Below, piece by piece: positions 8,658-18,635 of a stretch of 64,000 nt of DNA. The DNA comes from Vitreimonas flagellata (lineage in GTDB: Bacteria > Pseudomonadota > Alphaproteobacteria > Caulobacterales > Aquidulcibacteraceae): assembly GCF_004634425.1 (NCBI RefSeq), contig NZ_SBJL01000004.1:186001-250000 (forward strand), in the 5' to 3' direction. The notes beneath the pieces were generated by a model, which did not search any database, was not told where the DNA came from, and was given only the letters and a program-made list of their open reading frames with translations. Position numbers and translations under genes: made by a program. Within the stretch, counting starts at the first letter, position 1; every line of letters begins with the position of its first letter.

Positions 8658-9418
8658 GCGCGCTGCTCGAACTCGACAAGGTCAGCGTGAAACTTCGCGC
8701 GACGCATGCACTGAAGGGCGTATCGCTCAACGTGCGTCCAGGTGAAGTCATCGCGCTGCTCGGGCCGAATGGCGCCGGCAAGACGACACTCATGCGTTCG
8801 GCGCTTGGCCTCGTGCCCGCTGAAGGCGTGCGATCTCTTGGCGGCGGTGATCCGACAAGGCTCACGAACCGCGAACGTGCACTCCAGGTCGCCTATCTCC
8901 CGCAACGCCCGCAATCGATCTGGCCGATCAGTGTCGAGGCGCTTGTAGCACTCGGCCGCTTCGCGCATGGCGCTGCGCCGGATCGTTTGAGCGCAAACGA
9001 TCAAGCCGCCGTCGATGCAGCGATCGAAGCATGCGGACTGCAAGCTCTACGCAAGCGCGGCATGGATGAAATCTCCGGCGGCGAGAAGGCGCGAGCGCAT
9101 CTGGCGCGTGCTTTGGCGCAACATGCGCCGCTGTTGTTGTTGGACGAACCAACGGCAGGGCTCGATCCGGCGCAAGCTCTCGCCGTGGCCGACATTCTGC
9201 GCACGCATGCGAAGACCGACGGCGCTGTTGTGTTTTCGACACATGACATCGCACTTGCGGCCAGCGCCGCGCATCGCGTTGTGCTGATGCACGAGGGTCG
9301 CATGTTGGCAGAAGGCGAGCCGGAAAAGGCGCTAACGCGCGATGCGTTGGAAGTCGCGTATGGCCGGCCGGGAAAATTGGAACGGATTGGCGATACGTTC
9401 GCCGCTGTGTTTCGCTAA
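8654..9418 (+). CDS. btuD: Cobalamin ABC transporter ATPase BtuD-like
   Basis: A 254-residue ABC ATPase. Walker A is GPNGAGKTT (residues 37-45), the signature is ISGGEKARAHLARAL, Walker B is LLLLDEPTAGLD and the switch histidine lies in FSTHD. The Q-loop region is AYLPQRPQSIWP. It is the third gene of the btuFCD operon. No outer-membrane BtuB receptor lies nearby, so that step must be encoded elsewhere. It ends tail-to-tail with the acyl-CoA synthetase gene, sharing three bases. Confidence 0.93.
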   Translation: MSALLELDKVSVKLRATHALKGVSLNVRPGEVIALLGPNGAGKTTLMRSALGLVPAEGVRSLGGGDPTRLTNRERALQVAYLPQRPQSIWPISVEALVALGRFAHGAAPDRLSANDQAAVDAAIEACGLQALRKRGMDEISGGEKARAHLARALAQHAPLLLLDEPTAGLDPAQALAVADILRTHAKTDGAVVFSTHDIALAASAAHRVVLMHEGRMLAEGEPEKALTRDALEVAYGRPGKLERIGDTFAAVFR

Positions 9419-11214
9419 AGCTTGAACGCGCCGGCCTGAATCTGGTCGTACAGCTCTGGCGTCACGCGCACGTATTCGTGCCGCTCAGGGTGGTCGAACC
9501 AGATTTCATGCTCGCATTTGTGCGGATCGAAGCCGTCGCGCACGAGATCCACCTTGCGATACTTGAACGTCCCCGTCGTTTCGATCGCAGGCTGAATGCG
9601 AATGAAGATCGGCCGCGCATAGGCTGGCAATTCGCGCGCGAGGAATCCGCGTAAGCCGCCTAGCTCAAAACCTTCGCCCGGCGTGATCGCGGCCATGCCG
9701 GCGCGACCGTCGAGTTTACCGACGCCGACACCATAGACGTTCACTTCATCGACGCCGCGATACCGCGCGATCACTTGCGCGACTTCAGTGGTCGAGACGT
9801 TTTCGCCCTTCCAACGGAACGTGTCGCCGATGCGATCGACGAAATAGAAATAGCCGTCCTTGTCTTGGCGCATGAGGTCACCGGTGCGGAACCACGCATC
9901 GCCTTTCTCGATCACGTCACGCAGGATCTTTTTCTCGGACGCGGCTTTGTCCGCGTAGCCGGTATAATTGTGGCGCGCGTCGTTCTTGATGAGGCCAACA
10001 GCCTCGCCTGGTTCGCCCAAATCGGCGAGCACGCACATGCCGTTTTCGTCGCGGACCGGCATCTCGGCTTCGACGTCGAATTTCACCAAGCGCACGGCGA
10101 AATTGCGCTGCAGATAGGGCGGCACACGCCCAATTGCGCCGGCGTGACCGTCGAAATTGAACATCGACACGTTGCCTTCGGTCGAGCCGTAGAACTCCAG
10201 AATGCGCGGTACGTTGAAGCGCTGCTGAAACTCTGCCCAAACCTCAGGGCGCAAGCCATTGCCGAAACCCAAGCGCAGACGATGCGCGCGCTCTTTCGGA
10301 TGCTCTTCAGCGTTGACGAGGTAACGGCAGAGTTCGCCGATGTAGACGAACATCGTACAATTGTTGTCGGCGACGTCGTCCCAGAAATGCGTTGTCGAGA
10401 ACTTGCGGCGCAGCACGACCGTGCCGCCTTTCAGCAAAGCCGCGCCAACACCGCAGAGACCGCCCGTCGCGTGATAGAGCGGGAGAACGCAATAGATGTT
10501 GTCGGCGGCATGGGCGTTGGTCGCGGCCGCAAAGCTGCGCATGTAGAGTTGCGCCCGCATGTGTGTGATCTTCGCGGCCTTCGGCATGCCGGTGGTGCCC
10601 GACGTGAAGATGTAAAGCGCTACGTCGTTCGCGGTGAGACCAAGACGGTGCGAAGCGAGTGGGCGCTCGGGTGCGAGGCGCGGTTCTTTGAGATCGAGCG
10701 CGCGGCGGCCGTCTTCGAGCGGGCCGGTCGCGTCGATGGACCAATAGGTCAGCGGACGCGCGAGTACGGCGCGCATCGTATCGATCGCCTCCAGGCTCTC
10801 GGTGTCGGTGATCACGTGATCGGCGTTCGAAATCGAGAGGCAGTGGGCGAGCGCGGCGCCCGTCAAGTTGTTGTTGATCAGCGCAGTGGCGACGCCGATT
10901 TTGGCGAGGCCCATCCAGGCCGGGATGTATTCAGCTCGGTTCGGCAACAAGAGCGCGACGGTGTCGCCGTGCTTCAGACCCAGGCCATCGCCCCATGCGG
11001 CGAAGCGATTGGCGAGCGCATCGAGCTGGCGGTACGTGTAGCGTTCGCCCTCGAAAACCATCGCGGTGTGGTCGGCGAATTCATCGACCGCGCGTTCGAA
11101 ATCGTCGCAGACGAGCACTTTCGAGTCAGGCTTGATCTCGCGCACGGACCAAAGCGTGCGCGACACGCCCTGCAAGAACCGCCATTCGCGCCTGATCACA
11201 CCCGTCAAACTCAT
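9415..11214 (-). CDS. Long-chain acyl-CoA synthetase, FadD6/FATP-like
   Basis: A 599-residue ANL adenylating enzyme that activates fatty acids with ATP and CoA. The AMP-binding P-loop is YIFTSGTTGMPKAAKITH, followed by FYGSTEGN, the hinge TGDLM, and a C-terminal GTFKYRKVDLVRDGF with the catalytic lysine. The N-terminal and C-terminal features match the very-long-chain/FATP (FadD6) group rather than E. coli FadD. The start has GGAGG 6 bases upstream. It lies 39 bases after the histidine kinase gene on the same strand, so co-transcription is possible. Confidence 0.9.
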   Translation of the reverse strand: MSLTGVIRREWRFLQGVSRTLWSVREIKPDSKVLVCDDFERAVDEFADHTAMVFEGERYTYRQLDALANRFAAWGDGLGLKHGDTVALLLPNRAEYIPAWMGLAKIGVATALINNNLTGAALAHCLSISNADHVITDTESLEAIDTMRAVLARPLTYWSIDATGPLEDGRRALDLKEPRLAPERPLASHRLGLTANDVALYIFTSGTTGMPKAAKITHMRAQLYMRSFAAATNAHAADNIYCVLPLYHATGGLCGVGAALLKGGTVVLRRKFSTTHFWDDVADNNCTMFVYIGELCRYLVNAEEHPKERAHRLRLGFGNGLRPEVWAEFQQRFNVPRILEFYGSTEGNVSMFNFDGHAGAIGRVPPYLQRNFAVRLVKFDVEAEMPVRDENGMCVLADLGEPGEAVGLIKNDARHNYTGYADKAASEKKILRDVIEKGDAWFRTGDLMRQDKDGYFYFVDRIGDTFRWKGENVSTTEVAQVIARYRGVDEVNVYGVGVGKLDGRAGMAAITPGEGFELGGLRGFLARELPAYARPIFIRIQPAIETTGTFKYRKVDLVRDGFDPHKCEHEIWFDHPERHEYVRVTPELYDQIQAGAFKL

Positions 11215-11253
11215 CCATCGCCTCCGCTGCGATAGATAATAGTGTTCGCGCCC

Positions 11254-13251
11254 TTAAGAAACCTCATGCCGCTCAAATGCCGCACGCACGGCGTCGAGCA
11301 GCGCGTGTTCGTCAAACGGCTTGCGCAGCAGCCCTGGGCGCGCGGCGGATTTTTCCAGCGCTTCCGCATCAGCCCAGCCGGATATGATGAGCAAGCGCAT
11401 GTCCGGCTGTTTGGAGCTACTGCGCTCGGCCAACTCCAAGCCTGTCATCGCTGGCATCGAATAATCGGTGACCAGCAAATCGATCTGTTCGCTCTCCACG
11501 ATGCGCAACGCTGCACCAGGATCGGCCGCTTCACGCACCGAGAAGCCAGCGTCGCGGAGCGCATGCGACACGAACTCCAACACACCGGCCTCGTCGTCCA
11601 CGACCAAGACCTTCTGCCCGTTGCCGCGTGGGGTGGGCGCCGCGGGCGCTTCGCTGGCGGCGCTTGTTTCGCGCGGCGCTTCGATTTGCGGCAGCAGCAG
11701 GCGGATCGTGGTGCCGCGCTCCGGTGCGCTGTCGATCTCGACATCGCCGCCGGATTGGCGCGCGGCGCCGAACACTTGCGCGAGGCCGAGGCCGGTGCCC
11801 TTGCCAGCGGGCTTTGTCGTGAAGAACGGTTCCATCGCGCGCTCGACCACGTCCGGCGACATGCCAAGGCCTGTGTCTGTGACGGAGAGCTCGATGAAGT
11901 CGTCACGCGTAACCGACGGACGTGTTGAAATTATGATGCGCCCGCCATCGGGCATCGCGTCGCGTGCATTGATGACCATGTTGAGGATGGCGAGCTCGAG
12001 CTGGTTTGCATCAGACCGCACCCAGCGCGCATCGGCCGCGAGATCGAACGCGATCGTTACGTCCGCGCCGACGGAACGGCGGAGCAATTCTTCCATGCCC
12101 GGCGCCAATTGGTGGAGATCGATCGACACAAGCTCCATGCGTTTGCCCCGCGAGAAGGCGAGCAATTGCTTGGTGAGCTTATCGCCGCGTTTGGCCGCGT
12201 CGAGCATGTGTTCGGCGATTTCGCGTTGCTTGGGATCCTCGATGCGCTTCAGCAGCATGTTGAGGCCGCCGATGATGACGGTGAGCAGATTGTTGAAATC
12301 GTGCGCGACGCCGCCGGTGAGTTGACCGATGGCCTCGAGCTTCTGCGTTTGCGCCATACGTTGTTCGGCCAGGCGACGTTGCGCGATATCGCGGAGCGCC
12401 CAGGCGATGACGCCGCCGGCGAGGATCAGGGCGAGCACGATGCCGGCGATGATCGCGGCGTTCGAATAGGCGCGTGGGCGTTCGATCAGGGCGGATGCGA
12501 TCGCGACGTGGGTTGACCAGCCGGTGAGGGGCGAGACGACGAAGGCGCTGTGATTGCGGAAGCCTTCGTAGGTGACGCCCTCGTAGATACCGGAGGGTTC
12601 GCCGCTGGCCACGGCGTTGCGGACAAATTCAGTGGCCGGCGTTGCGACGCGTTCGTCTTGCTGTTGGCTGCGGGCGATGAAATCGCCGTCGCGGTCGACC
12701 ATGGCGGCGATCGAGTTTTCCGGCAAATGCCGCATCAACAGATCCCGCATCGTCTCCGGCGCGATCGCGACGATGAGTTCGTAGCGGCCATCGGCGCCGA
12801 TGGGCTGGTACAGATAGAGGCACGGGCAGCCGCGACCTTCGCGGACGATGGTCTCCTGTTCGACGAGTGCGGCGTCGAGCGGAGCGCCGTCGCTGGAATA
12901 CGGCCGCCATAGGCTGAGCACGTCTTCGTTGGTGCTGCGATCGGCGATGATCACGTTGCGCCAATGTGGGTTGAGCGAAGCGACTTCGCGCACGCGCGCA
13001 TAGGCCAGCGGCCAATTGTGCGCTTCGAGCATCTCGGCCGTGGCCAAGACGCGCATCACGGCGACATCGGATTGCACCTGCGCATCGGCCAGCGCCATGA
13101 TGCGTTCGGCGCGTCCGAGTGCAAAGTTTTCGACGTCCTGCCGCTCGCGATCGAGCGTGAGCACGATCTGCAGCACGACGAGCAGAACGATCGGCAACGC
13201 CAAGGCGGCCGCGATCAACGCGTTCGAACGTAAACTTTGAAAAAATTGCAA
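11254..13251 (-). CDS. Membrane hybrid sensor histidine kinase with C-terminal receiver
   Basis: A 665-residue protein. TM1 is near residues 10-32 and TM2 near 265-286; between them is a roughly 230-residue periplasmic sensor that looks like a double-CACHE/PDC domain. Next come HisKA with the phospho-histidine H317 in GGVAHDFNNLL, HATPase boxes (NMVINARDAM, DTGLGM, GKGTGLGLAQV), a proline/alanine linker, and a receiver with the phospho-acceptor aspartate in LLVTDYSMPAM. The start appears to be TTG, with GAGG 9 bases upstream; a later ATG would remove TM1. No partner output regulator lies next door, so it is an orphan. Confidence 0.9.
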   Translation of the reverse strand: MQFFQSLRSNALIAAALALPIVLLVVLQIVLTLDRERQDVENFALGRAERIMALADAQVQSDVAVMRVLATAEMLEAHNWPLAYARVREVASLNPHWRNVIIADRSTNEDVLSLWRPYSSDGAPLDAALVEQETIVREGRGCPCLYLYQPIGADGRYELIVAIAPETMRDLLMRHLPENSIAAMVDRDGDFIARSQQQDERVATPATEFVRNAVASGEPSGIYEGVTYEGFRNHSAFVVSPLTGWSTHVAIASALIERPRAYSNAAIIAGIVLALILAGGVIAWALRDIAQRRLAEQRMAQTQKLEAIGQLTGGVAHDFNNLLTVIIGGLNMLLKRIEDPKQREIAEHMLDAAKRGDKLTKQLLAFSRGKRMELVSIDLHQLAPGMEELLRRSVGADVTIAFDLAADARWVRSDANQLELAILNMVINARDAMPDGGRIIISTRPSVTRDDFIELSVTDTGLGMSPDVVERAMEPFFTTKPAGKGTGLGLAQVFGAARQSGGDVEIDSAPERGTTIRLLLPQIEAPRETSAASEAPAAPTPRGNGQKVLVVDDEAGVLEFVSHALRDAGFSVREAADPGAALRIVESEQIDLLVTDYSMPAMTGLELAERSSSKQPDMRLLIISGWADAEALEKSAARPGLLRKPFDEHALLDAVRAAFERHEVS

Positions 13252-13310
13252 AAAATCCGACCTCGCGGCCGGACTTTAGGGGGCGCGTCGCCGCGCGGCA
13301 ATTCGGGAAC

Positions 13311-13391
13311 TTAGGCGATTGCGCCCTGGAGCGCCGCGAACGCGGGCAGGATCGCTAAAAACAATGTGATCAAATAGGCTTGGCCGCTCAT
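13311..13391 (-). CDS. Possible 26-residue membrane peptide
   Basis: A short frame starting MSGQAYLITLFLAILPAF and ending ALQGAIA. Nearly the whole length is one hydrophobic helix. A strong GGAGG ribosome site lies 6 bases before the ATG. It is upstream of the histidine kinase on the same strand. There is no family match from memory; it is supported only by the ribosome site and composition. Confidence 0.4.
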   Translation of the reverse strand: MSGQAYLITLFLAILPAFAALQGAIA

Positions 13392-13505
13392 GTATCCCTC
13401 CGTCTGATGACGCGCAGGGGTGTACGCATCGCTGTTTGCAGCGATGTTGCGGGCGCGTTTCGCACTTGGGGCGATTTCGAGGCGATCAGCTTGAATCGGG
13501 GCGCG

Positions 13506-13763
13506 CTAATTCGCAGCATCGTCCTCAGGAAACGCGCCGGCGAATTCCATGAAATAGCGACCGGGCGGATTGATCGCGCGAATGAAGGAATGGGCGCGCT
13601 CTTCGGCGATCTCTTTCGACGGGAAGACGTCTGGCCCGCCATGCACGCCGGGAAAAATTGTGCCGAGTCGGTAGAGGCTGAGCACGTGATAGACGCGATA
13701 AAAATTGCGCCAGCGTCGGGCCGGCGGCGCGTGTGTTGTCGGTGCGGGTTTGGCATCCAGCAT
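13506..13763 (-). CDS. Small hypothetical protein
   Basis: An 85-residue protein of unknown family, beginning MLDAKPAPTTHAPPARRWRN and containing an aromatic, basic stretch (FYRVYHVLSLYRLG) and the tail NPPGRYFMEFAGAF. No signal peptide or membrane helix. An alternative ATG at 13790 would add nine residues and place a run of ten G bases (13776-13785) inside the coding region. Confidence 0.55.
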   Translation of the reverse strand: MLDAKPAPTTHAPPARRWRNFYRVYHVLSLYRLGTIFPGVHGGPDVFPSKEIAEERAHSFIRAINPPGRYFMEFAGAFPEDDAAN

Positions 13764-13775
13764 GAAAGATAGGTC

Positions 13776-13785
13776 GGGGGGGGGG
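13776..13785. repeat. G10 homopolymer tract
   Basis: Ten consecutive G bases on the plus strand lie at the 5' end of the small hypothetical gene. Depending on the start used, it lies within codons 2-5 or just upstream of the start codon. Such tracts are slip-prone in replication and in sequencing. Confidence 0.8.
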
Positions 13786-13798
13786 CGCATAGAGTCAA

Positions 13799-13930
13799 GA
13801 TTCCCTCCTCGCGAAAGCGGGGAGGGTTAGGGAGGGGATGGCGCGGTGGATGCGGCTGTGCGCGATCTTTGATGATCGCGCTGTCCCCACCCCTGCCCCT
13901 CCCCGCTGCGCGAGGAGGGGTGAGCTAGCG
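13799..13930. repeat. BIME-like palindromic element, copy A of a direct duplication
   Basis: A 132-bp element made of two inverted hairpin arms: the left arm CCCTCCTCGCGAAAGCGGGG (continuing AGGG) is nearly the reverse complement of the right arm CCCCTCCCCGCTGCGCGAGG (continuing AGGGG). Compared with the copy at 14339-14470 I count about 12 mismatches, roughly 91 percent identity. It separates the small minus-strand gene from the plus-strand lipoprotein gene. Confidence 0.85.
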
Positions 13931-13972
13931 GCGCGTGTCGCGCGTATCAGGCTCATATTGGGGAGCATGATG

Positions 13973-14332
13973 ATGCGGGCAGCGGGATTGATTTTGGCGT
14001 TGGCTTTGGGCGCATGCGCGGCGCAGGCGCAGACGCCGCCGCGATTGGACGGCGATTGGGTCGTCGATCTCTCGACCGAGCCAGGCACGCCCTACACGCG
14101 GCCGATGCAGCTTGCGCTTCATGCCGATGGCACGGTGACGGGTTCGTTCTATGAAAGCGAAATTCAAGCTGGCCGCTGGCGCACCGATCGCGGCCGCACG
14201 TGCGTGAGCTTCCGCACGACAGACGGCGTCGGTCCGTATCACTCAGCCGCGTGTCTCGTCGGCGATCATGTCGAAGGACAGACCTGGGCCGAGCACCGGA
14301 ATTTTCTGTTCAATTGGAATGCGGTGCGCTGA
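13973..14332 (+). CDS. Small exported (lipo)protein of unknown function
   Basis: A 119-residue protein with an N-terminal secretion signal: MRAAGLILALALGACAAQAQ. It has both a lipobox (LGAC) and an AQA signal-peptidase I site. The rest is a small beta-rich domain (DGDWVVDLS, ADGTVTGSFYES, RWRTDRGRTCVSFRT), like a lipocalin-type or DUF2147-type strand pattern, but I cannot name the family. Of three tandem ATGs (13967, 13970, 13973) the last is best spaced from GGGGAG. It is flanked by two copies of the same palindromic repeat. Confidence 0.7.
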   Translation: MRAAGLILALALGACAAQAQTPPRLDGDWVVDLSTEPGTPYTRPMQLALHADGTVTGSFYESEIQAGRWRTDRGRTCVSFRTTDGVGPYHSAACLVGDHVEGQTWAEHRNFLFNWNAVR

Positions 14333-14338
14333 GTGCGC

Positions 14339-14470
14339 GATTCCCTCCTCGCGAAAGCGGGGAGGGTTAGGGAGGGGATTGCGCGGTGGATGCGTTTGCG
14401 CGCGATCTTTGGTGACGGAGCTGTCCCCACTCCTGCCCCTCCCCACTGCGTGAGGAGGGGTGAGTTAGCG
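14339..14470. repeat. BIME-like palindromic element, copy B of a direct duplication
   Basis: The second copy lies exactly 540 bases from copy A, in the same orientation. Its right end (TGAGTTAGCG) supplies the TAA stop codon of the minus-strand lipoprotein gene at 14465. The sequence between its arms (GCGCGGTGGATGCG...CGCGATCTTTGG) is also shared with copy A, so the pair arose by duplication and not by chance palindromy. Confidence 0.85.
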
Positions 14471-14986
14471 GCAACCCTCTAACGCCTGCGCGATTTCGGC
14501 GCTCCACGGATACACGTGAACTTCCCCGGCGACGTCGATGCCGATATTGGCTTGCGGCGCGGTGAGCAGCGTGGCGATGTCGCGCGCTTGGTCGCCCGCG
14601 AGTTCGGCGGTGACGCTGGGCAGGCCTTCGTTGAAGCTTTGCGCCGGCAGCGCGCGGTTGGCGTCGAGCGTGATGAGATTGAGCGTGGTCGCTTGATCGG
14701 GCGCGAGCTCGTGCGCGCTGGTGAGCGTGACGGCGCCGCTGCCGTGATTGCAGATGAGCACGAGCTGATACTCGCTCTCCGGCGCGCCAAAGCCCGCCGC
14801 GTGCGTGGCGCCGTCCGCCTGAAACGACCACGTACCGGTTTGCGGCGCGATGGAGAGGAGCGCGTAATTGGGGGCGGGCGCGTTTGCGTCGGCGATTTCC
14901 GCTGATGGTGTTTCGGCTGGCGCTGGCGCTTCGGGCGCGCAGGCGGCGAGCAGGATCGCGGTTGCGAGAATGAGCGCGGCGCGCAT
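14465..14986 (-). CDS. Small lipoprotein of unknown function
   Basis: A 173-residue putative lipoprotein: signal MRAALILATAILLAAC with lipobox LAAC, then an Ala/Pro-rich linker (APEAPAPAETPSAE). The mature part has a WSFQADGATHAAGFG stretch, VLICNHGSGAV, and a C-terminal VYPWSAEIAQALEGCR. It resembles small uncharacterised lipoproteins of Caulobacterales. The ATG at 14986 gives the signal directly at the start; the upstream extension lacks support. Confidence 0.7.
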   Translation of the reverse strand: MRAALILATAILLAACAPEAPAPAETPSAEIADANAPAPNYALLSIAPQTGTWSFQADGATHAAGFGAPESEYQLVLICNHGSGAVTLTSAHELAPDQATTLNLITLDANRALPAQSFNEGLPSVTAELAGDQARDIATLLTAPQANIGIDVAGEVHVYPWSAEIAQALEGCR

Positions 14987-14996
14987 GGTTTGCCCC

Positions 14997-15350
14997 TTAT
15001 GCTTCGTTTGCATCGTCGCCAACGCGCTCGGCGATGTCCATTGAATCGTGGAGCACGCGGAGAATGGTGAGTGTCATGTCATCATAGGTGAAGACGATGA
15101 TGTGGCGCGCGTGCTTGGGCGCTGCGCCGTGTGTTCGGGCGTGGCGGAGGTGGAAGAGCGAAAAGTCTGATCCAAGCTCTTCGAGTTGCCTAACCCCGGC
15201 GCGCGCGGGATCGGCGCGTAGCAGCTGGAAGGCGCGACGGATAAGCGCTTCGTAGGCGCGCGCGGCGCGTGTGCCGAATTTGCGACGCGAATACTGCAAC
15301 GTCTGCCGCTGCTCAGAGAGCGCGCGCGGCTTGACGATCAGTTTTCTCAT
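14997..15350 (-). CDS. parE: ParE/RelE-family toxin
   Basis: A 117-residue RelE/ParE-superfamily protein, second gene of a type II toxin-antitoxin pair. The N-terminus MRKLIVKPRALSE and the C-terminal ILRVLHDSMDI strand-helix are hallmarks of ParE, whose characterised members poison DNA gyrase. The ATG overlaps the parD stop by four bases, the usual antitoxin-first coupling. It is somewhat longer than typical ParE (about 95-100 residues), with a longer middle loop (LRHARTHGAAPKHAR). Confidence 0.88.
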   Translation of the reverse strand: MRKLIVKPRALSEQRQTLQYSRRKFGTRAARAYEALIRRAFQLLRADPARAGVRQLEELGSDFSLFHLRHARTHGAAPKHARHIIVFTYDDMTLTILRVLHDSMDIAERVGDDANEA

Positions 15351-15652
15351 TCAGCGGGCGTGCGCGCCGCTGCGGCGGCTTCTTCCGCCGAAACCTCAGC
15401 GTCAATCTCGTCCATCATCTGGTCGAAGAAGGCGTCGACATCGTCGATCTCAATACCAGGCCCGGAATCGATGCCTTCTTGGATCGCGACCTTCAGCGCG
15501 GCGAGCTTGAAGGCGCGCTCCTCTTGCTGCGCGTAGAGCAGGCGCAGGCCGGCGCGCATCACCTCGGACGCGTTCTGATACTGGCCCGTCTTGATCTGGG
15601 CGGTGACGAACTCGTCCAGCTCGTCCGTGAGGTTGATATTGCGCGTGGCCAT
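15347..15652 (-). CDS. parD: ParD-family antitoxin
   Basis: A 101-residue antitoxin. The N-terminal ribbon-helix-helix (MATRNINLTDELDEFVTAQI, then GQYQNASEVMRAGLRLL) binds the operator; the acidic C-terminal tail (EIDDVDAFFDQMMDEIDAE) should wrap the ParE toxin. It is the first gene of the pair and probably represses its own promoter upstream of 15652. Confidence 0.9.
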   Translation of the reverse strand: MATRNINLTDELDEFVTAQIKTGQYQNASEVMRAGLRLLYAQQEERAFKLAALKVAIQEGIDSGPGIEIDDVDAFFDQMMDEIDAEVSAEEAAAAARTPAE

Positions 15653-15691
15653 GAGGGGAGGATGGGGCAGTTGGCAAAGATTGGCAAGGGC

Positions 15692-16381
15692 TCAACCCGC
15701 CCCTTTTGCTCCCAATTCAACGACGTCCCAAAACCGATGGGCATGTGCCAATGAACTGTCCCAACGCGCCTGCAGCGGTTCGGACAGACAATGAAACGCG
15801 GCCGAGGCGGAGGCTTCCAGTTCGTTCGTGATCCGCAAAAAATCTCTGGTCTCGCCAAAGGTGGCCTGCTGAATATTTGCGTAATCCAGAGCGTGCGAGA
15901 GTAATGCATCACGAACTGGCCGCAGCTTTTGGCGCAGATCAAAGAGTGTTGAGTTTGTGGGTGGTCCTTGCTTCCAACGGGCCGGAACGCATTCCCTAAT
16001 ATGGGCTATTGACCTCTGGACGAGCGCCACGTTTTCACGCTCAAGAAATTGAGGGGTACGAGCGTCGTCTTCCAATGCGGCGACGACGGTTGAATCTTCA
16101 ATGAGCGGCACGAGTGCACAGAAAGTTTGACGATCAGCTTTATCGCCAGCGTCGTCTGAAATTCTGAAAAGGGAAGCGAGGGTATCCCTCACTAAAGATC
16201 GAAGCACGACATTGGTGGTCGTCCCTAGGCCCAGCCGATCCAAAGAACGACGCAACTCTTCGCGATGTTTTTCATCGCGGCCATTGAATGCCTCAACCAA
16301 AGTCCAAGATCGGGTGGCGGCCTTCGCCTCGTCACGCAGCCTTTCGGCGATGGCTTTCCCTTTTGCTACTCGCTCACTCAT
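15692..16381 (-). CDS. HEPN-motif protein, AbiU2-like
   Basis: A 229-residue all-helical soluble protein starting MSERVAKGKAIAERL. It contains the HEPN ribonuclease motif R-D-x4-H as RDALLSH (R157, H163), with hydrophobic helices around it, and the layout (long first helix, a LRSLVRDTLASLFRISDD stretch, then the motif) resembles AbiU2-like HEPN proteins from phage-abortive systems. Its codon use looks less GC-rich than that of neighbours, hinting at transfer. It lies 39 bases upstream of the parDE operon on the same strand. An RNase role is inference; no partner antitoxin gene abuts it. Confidence 0.6.
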   Translation of the reverse strand: MSERVAKGKAIAERLRDEAKAATRSWTLVEAFNGRDEKHREELRRSLDRLGLGTTTNVVLRSLVRDTLASLFRISDDAGDKADRQTFCALVPLIEDSTVVAALEDDARTPQFLERENVALVQRSIAHIRECVPARWKQGPPTNSTLFDLRQKLRPVRDALLSHALDYANIQQATFGETRDFLRITNELEASASAAFHCLSEPLQARWDSSLAHAHRFWDVVELGAKGAG

Positions 16382-16508
16382 CAGTGCAGTATTACAATCA
16401 GATGATGGCCTAGCCAGCCGCGCTTTCACCTTACCGACCTTGCCGGCGAGAAATGGGTGGGAGCACGGTGCTCCAATCTGTAAATGCCTGCGCCGTCTCT
16501 TATCCCAA

Positions 16509-16533
16509 CCCTCTCCCGCACTGCGGGAGAGGG
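16509..16533 (-). terminator. Terminator-like hairpin after thiC
   Basis: CCCTCTCCCGCA and CGGGAGAGGG form a strong stem of about 10 bp with a tiny loop, just past the thiC stop. It is half of the palindromic repeat found elsewhere in the window. No clear T-run follows. Confidence 0.5.
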
Positions 16534-16543
16534 GGCGATCGCG

Positions 16544-18492
<1,949 letters not shown>

Positions 18493-18635
18493 AAACCGGC
18501 CCGCCCGGAATGCGACCCACTTCAAAGTGAGCGCGCGCTCGGACGGAAAACCGGGTCCACTTTTCCTGAGCGCGCGCTGCGCGGCCCCCCGGGATATGTG
18601 CGCGTGGTGTAAGCCGCCGGCGCGCGCTTTGCAAA

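Noticed and set aside
9775-11235. Long open frame (about 486 residues) opposite the acyl-CoA synthetase gene
   Set aside because: It is antisense to a clear enzyme with all motifs, is low-complexity in composition, and has no recognisable domain. High-GC genes give such shadows in their complementary frame.
13838-13966. N-terminal extension of the small lipoprotein gene at 13973
   Set aside because: It lies inside the palindromic repeat and removes the signal peptide from the start; tandem ATGs with a GGGGAG site at 13960-13965 are better.
14997-15652. RelBE instead of ParDE assignment
   Set aside because: The antitoxin has a ribbon-helix-helix start typical of ParD, and the toxin ends with the ILRVLHDSMD pattern of ParE; RelE-type features are absent.
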